Source: Nocardia jiangxiensis NBRC 101359
GTDB taxonomy: Bacteria > Actinomycetota > Actinomycetes > Mycobacteriales > Mycobacteriaceae
Assembly: GCF_000308615.1 (NCBI RefSeq)
Contig: NZ_BAGB01000172.1
Coordinates: 62,001 to 126,000, forward strand
Length of the DNA stretch: 64,000 bases
Direction: 5' to 3'
Under the pieces are notes generated by a model that saw only the letters and a program-made list of their open reading frames with translations, did no database searches and was not told where the DNA came from. Within the stretch, counting starts at the first letter, position 1, and every line of letters begins with the position of its first letter. Positions 61,033 through 64,000 of this stretch are shown in pieces. A program made the translations under genes and the position numbers.

Positions 61033-64000
61033 ATGGCCGTCCGCGATCCATTCCAGGAGACCCAGCGTGATGTCTCACCGACGGTCGCGGCGGAACTGCA
61101 CGCGGCCGGGTTCGACGACGCGCAGGAAATCGGGCGCGGCGGGTTCGGGGTGGTGTACCGCTGCGTGCAGCCGGAGTTGGGCCGCAGTGTCGCGGTGAAG
61201 GTGCTCACCGAGGATTTCGACGACGACAACCGGTCGCGATTCCTGCGCGAGCAGCAGGCGATGGGTCGGCTGACCGGGCACCCGAACATCGTCGGCGTCC
61301 TGCAGGTGGGCACCACCGAGAGCGGCCGGCCGTACATCGTGATGCAGTTCCACCCGCAGAATTCCCTGGAAGCGCTGATTCACCGGGACGGACCACTCGA
61401 CGCGGCCGGAACGCTCCGGCTCGGCGTGAAGATGGCCGGCGCGCTGGAAACCGCGCATCGCGCCGGCATCATTCATCGCGACGTCAAACCCGGGAACATT
61501 CTGATCACCGATTACGGCGAGCCGGCGCTCACGGACTTCGGTATCGCCCACATCGACGGCGGATTCCGGACCAGCACCGGCACTGTCGCCGGATCTCCGG
61601 CATACACCGCACCCGAAGTGCTGGAAGGTAACCCGCCGAGTCCGGCCGCCGACATCTACGGCCTGGGCGCCACACTCTTCTGCGCGCTCACCGGTCACGC
61701 CGCTTTCGAACGGCGAAGCGGTGAGCAGGTCGTCGCCCAATTTCTGCGAATCACCACGCAGCCGGTCCCGGACTTGCGCGGGAAGGGAGTGCCCGCGAAC
61801 GTGAGCGCCGCCATCGCCTGGGCGATGTCGCCCGATCCGAAGGATCGCCCCGCCTCCGCCGCGGAGTTCGGCGCCGAACTGCGGCGGCTGCAATCCGTCA
61901 GCGGGCTTCCCGCCGACGAGATGGCAGTGCTGGCAGTGCCCGCGGCAACTCCTCCTGCGGACGATGCGTCGCACTCACCTAGCTCGATGACGGGGCCCGC
62001 CATGGCCGAGGCGCTCTCCGGACCCCTGCCGACCACGGTGGGCATGCTCCCGCTCGAACTCACCAGTTTCGTGGGACGACGCCGCGAACTGGCCGAGCTC
62101 AAGGAGCTGCTGTCCTCGTCGAGACTGGTGACCTTGACCGGGTTCGGCGGGGTCGGGAAGACGCGTCTGGCCTTGCGTGCGGCCGCGGAAATGCAAAAGC
62201 GGTTCAGTGGCGGGGTGCGACTGGTCGAGCTGGGCGAGTTGTGGGATCAGGCCGTGGTCGTCGATGTGGTGGCCACCGCCCTGGGCGTGCGCAATCGACT
62301 CGTGCCATTGACCGAGGGCGCCGAGACGTCGGTGGAGCAGGTGGCGACGAGCCTGGCCAACCGGCATCTGCTGCTCGTGCTGGACAACTGTGAGCATGTG
62401 GTCGACGCGGTCGCCGCACTCGTCGAGACATTGCTGCACCACTGCGTGAAGCTGCAGGTCCTGACCACCAGCCGCGAGCCGCTGGGCATCGGCGGCGAGG
62501 TGGTGCTGCAGGTCCCGCCGCTGACCGTCGCCGACGCGGAACCGCGATCCGGGCGGCACGACGAGCCGCTCGACGACGCCGTCTCCTTGTTCGCGCAGCG
62601 GGCCGCGGCGATCGTGCCGGGATTCGCGATCACCGAGTCGAACCGGGAAACGATCGAACAGATCTGCCGACGACTCGACGGGCTGCCGCTGCCGATCGAA
62701 TTGGCCGCCGCGCGCTTACGCGTCATGTCCGCCGAGCAGATTCTCAAACGGCTCACCGACCGGTACCAACTGCTCACCCTCGGCCCGCGCGGCGTGCCTC
62801 CGCGGCAACAGACCCTGCGCCTGTCCGTCGACTGGAGTTACGAACTGTGCGAGCCGCGCGAACAGCAGCTGTGGGCTCGGTTGTCGGTCTTCGCTGGAAG
62901 TTTCGAACTGGACGCGGCCGAAACCATCTGTGCCGGAGATCTGACGGCCGACGAACTACTGGACACCCTCACCTCCCTGATCGACAAATCCATCCTGCTC
63001 CGGGAGCAGGTGGACTCGGCCGTACGCTTCCGAATGCTGGAAACCCTGCGTGACTACGGCCGGGAGAAGGCCGAACAGGCCGGAGAGTACGCGGCCCTGC
63101 GCGCGAAGCACCGCGACTGGTATCTCGCGATGGCTCTGCGGGCGGACGCCGAGTGGATCGGGCCCGACCAGGTGGAGTGGATCGCGCGGCTCGGGCGGGA
63201 GCAGCCGAACTTCCGGGAGGCGATGACGTCCTGCCTGGCCGTCGCCGGCAGTGCCGACATCTCGGCCTGCCTGCAGATGGCCGCCGCCCTGTACCCCTAC
63301 TGGCTCTCCCACGGACAATTGCGCGAGGGGCGGAGCTGGCTCGACCGCGCGCTGGCCCAGCAACCTCGCTCGGACACCAACGCTCGCGTCAAAGCGCTGG
63401 TCGCCGCGACCTTGCTCGCCGGTACCCAGGGAGACCTGCCCGCGGCGACCGCCCTGCTCACCGAGGGACAGGCCCTGGTCCGGAACATGACCGACCCCGA
63501 CGCCCACGCTCGGATCGGACTCGTCACGGGACTGCTGGGCCTGCTGTCCGGCGACGTCGGTCCGGCCTGCACCCAACTGCAGGAGGCCCTGGCCGTCCTG
63601 GATACGCAGGACGACACCTCCCAGATCCGGATGGGAATCCTGCAAACGCTCGGCTGGGCCTACGAACTGCAGGGACTCACCGAACAGGCGACCGCCTACA
63701 ACGAGCAGGTCCTCGCGATAGCGGAAGCGCACGGGGAGGCGGTACACCGGTCGTACACGGTCTGGGCGATGGGAGTCACCGAGTGGCAGCAGGGTCATCT
63801 CGACCGAGCCGTCGAACTCATCCAACAGGGCCTGCACCTCACCCGGCTGGTGGACGACCCGTTCATGACGGCCGTGGATCTGGAGGCCCTGGCCTGGATC
63901 GCGCGCGAGCAGCAGGATGCCGAACGAGCCGCCACGCTGCTGGGCGCCGCCGCATCGCTGCGCGGTGTCACCGGCGGCACCACGGTGTTGTTCCCCCACT
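61033..64000 (+). CDS. Ser/Thr kinase - NB-ARC/AfsR-type ATPase - TPR regulator (3' end outside window)
   Basis: The frame is open for 989 codons to the window edge. Residues about 20-280 are a Hanks-type kinase: GRGGFGVVYRC, SVAVKVL (Lys), HRDVKPGNIL, DFG, YTAPEV. From about residue 340 comes a STAND-type ATPase: FVGRRRELAELK, Walker A GFGGVGKTRLAL, Walker B LLLVLDNCEHVV, TTSREPL and GLPLPIELAAARL. A winged helix and TPR-like repeats follow. The broken paralogue at 15780 ends in a LuxR helix-turn-helix, so the missing part probably carries one. This would be a signalling regulator acting by phosphorylation and ATP-driven oligomerisation. The ATG at 61033 follows GAGGTGA. Confidence 0.87.
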   Translation, partial: MAVRDPFQETQRDVSPTVAAELHAAGFDDAQEIGRGGFGVVYRCVQPELGRSVAVKVLTEDFDDDNRSRFLREQQAMGRLTGHPNIVGVLQVGTTESGRPYIVMQFHPQNSLEALIHRDGPLDAAGTLRLGVKMAGALETAHRAGIIHRDVKPGNILITDYGEPALTDFGIAHIDGGFRTSTGTVAGSPAYTAPEVLEGNPPSPAADIYGLGATLFCALTGHAAFERRSGEQVVAQFLRITTQPVPDLRGKGVPANVSAAIAWAMSPDPKDRPASAAEFGAELRRLQSVSGLPADEMAVLAVPAATPPADDASHSPSSMTGPAMAEALSGPLPTTVGMLPLELTSFVGRRRELAELKELLSSSRLVTLTGFGGVGKTRLALRAAAEMQKRFSGGVRLVELGELWDQAVVVDVVATALGVRNRLVPLTEGAETSVEQVATSLANRHLLLVLDNCEHVVDAVAALVETLLHHCVKLQVLTTSREPLGIGGEVVLQVPPLTVADAEPRSGRHDEPLDDAVSLFAQRAAAIVPGFAITESNRETIEQICRRLDGLPLPIELAAARLRVMSAEQILKRLTDRYQLLTLGPRGVPPRQQTLRLSVDWSYELCEPREQQLWARLSVFAGSFELDAAETICAGDLTADELLDTLTSLIDKSILLREQVDSAVRFRMLETLRDYGREKAEQAGEYAALRAKHRDWYLAMALRADAEWIGPDQVEWIARLGREQPNFREAMTSCLAVAGSADISACLQMAAALYPYWLSHGQLREGRSWLDRALAQQPRSDTNARVKALVAATLLAGTQGDLPAATALLTEGQALVRNMTDPDAHARIGLVTGLLGLLSGDVGPACTQLQEALAVLDTQDDTSQIRMGILQTLGWAYELQGLTEQATAYNEQVLAIAEAHGEAVHRSYTVWAMGVTEWQQGHLDRAVELIQQGLHLTRLVDDPFMTAVDLEALAWIAREQQDAERAATLLGAAASLRGVTGGTTVLFPH

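Overview
The window is high-GC actinobacterial DNA. Gene families and gene order point to Mycobacteriales, most likely Nocardia or a close relative of Rhodococcus. The evidence is the divergent pcaJI / pcaHGBLRF arrangement, a fused pcaL, an Rv1733c-like membrane protein, a SigF-type sigma factor and a CIRCE-controlled Hsp20. No rRNA, tRNA, CRISPR array, transposase or integrase was seen.

Layout. 1-2705: the start of a lipoprotein gene (cut by the window edge), a ROK regulator and a TauD-type dioxygenase. 2760-15682: a catabolic supercluster. It holds pcaJI divergent from pcaHGBLRF (protocatechuate to 3-oxoadipate and on to succinyl-CoA plus acetyl-CoA), then a quinate/shikimate arm with a dehydroshikimate dehydratase fused to an HPPD-like domain, a quinate/shikimate dehydrogenase, a TetR regulator and a ShiA-like MHS transporter. 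Only a 3-dehydroquinate dehydratase is missing. 15780-20003: a doubly frameshifted Ser/Thr kinase-ATPase-TPR-LuxR gene and a zinc-ribbon protein with an unusual C-terminal domain. The same pair of families recurs, apparently intact, at 60148-64000. 19930-24167: a WYL regulator with DinB, an esterase, a DUF1330 protein and an SDR. 24168-28240: a VWA membrane protein and CIRCE-hsp20, set among remnants of ferredoxin, SDR, Zn-ADH and acyl-CoA dehydrogenase genes. 28242-38577: a two-component system, an isochorismatase-family protein, a single-chain double FadR regulator, LhgO, a truncated NCS1 permease, a DUF885 protein, and a divergent MarR/NmrA pair.

38645-43193 is a compact four-gene unit (SDR, TIM-barrel isomerase, LuxE-like, LuxC-like) that looks like a carboxylic-acid-reducing pathway of unknown substrate. 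44374-47388 encodes a 1004-residue cytoplasmic protein combining discoidin-like, bulb-lectin, DUF6461-like and DUF6924-like modules. 47420-51344 carries an SDR, an O-methyltransferase and a TetR-P450 pair. 51731-56884 is a general-stress island (plasmid-stabilisation-like, KGG, BON, Rv1733c-like, SigF-type sigma, DUF6328, DUF7144) that also contains a shredded aconitase gene. 56914-58542 is a CoA-disulfide-reductase/rhodanese fusion preceded by two CstR-type operators. A PAS-GGDEF protein follows.

The main candidates for something undescribed are the duplicated kinase-ATPase-LuxR locus with its small partner proteins, the lectin/DUF6461/DUF6924 protein, and the LuxCE-like operon. Gene starts were chosen mainly from Shine-Dalgarno sequences and overlaps. 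All functions rest on motifs read by eye, without database searches.
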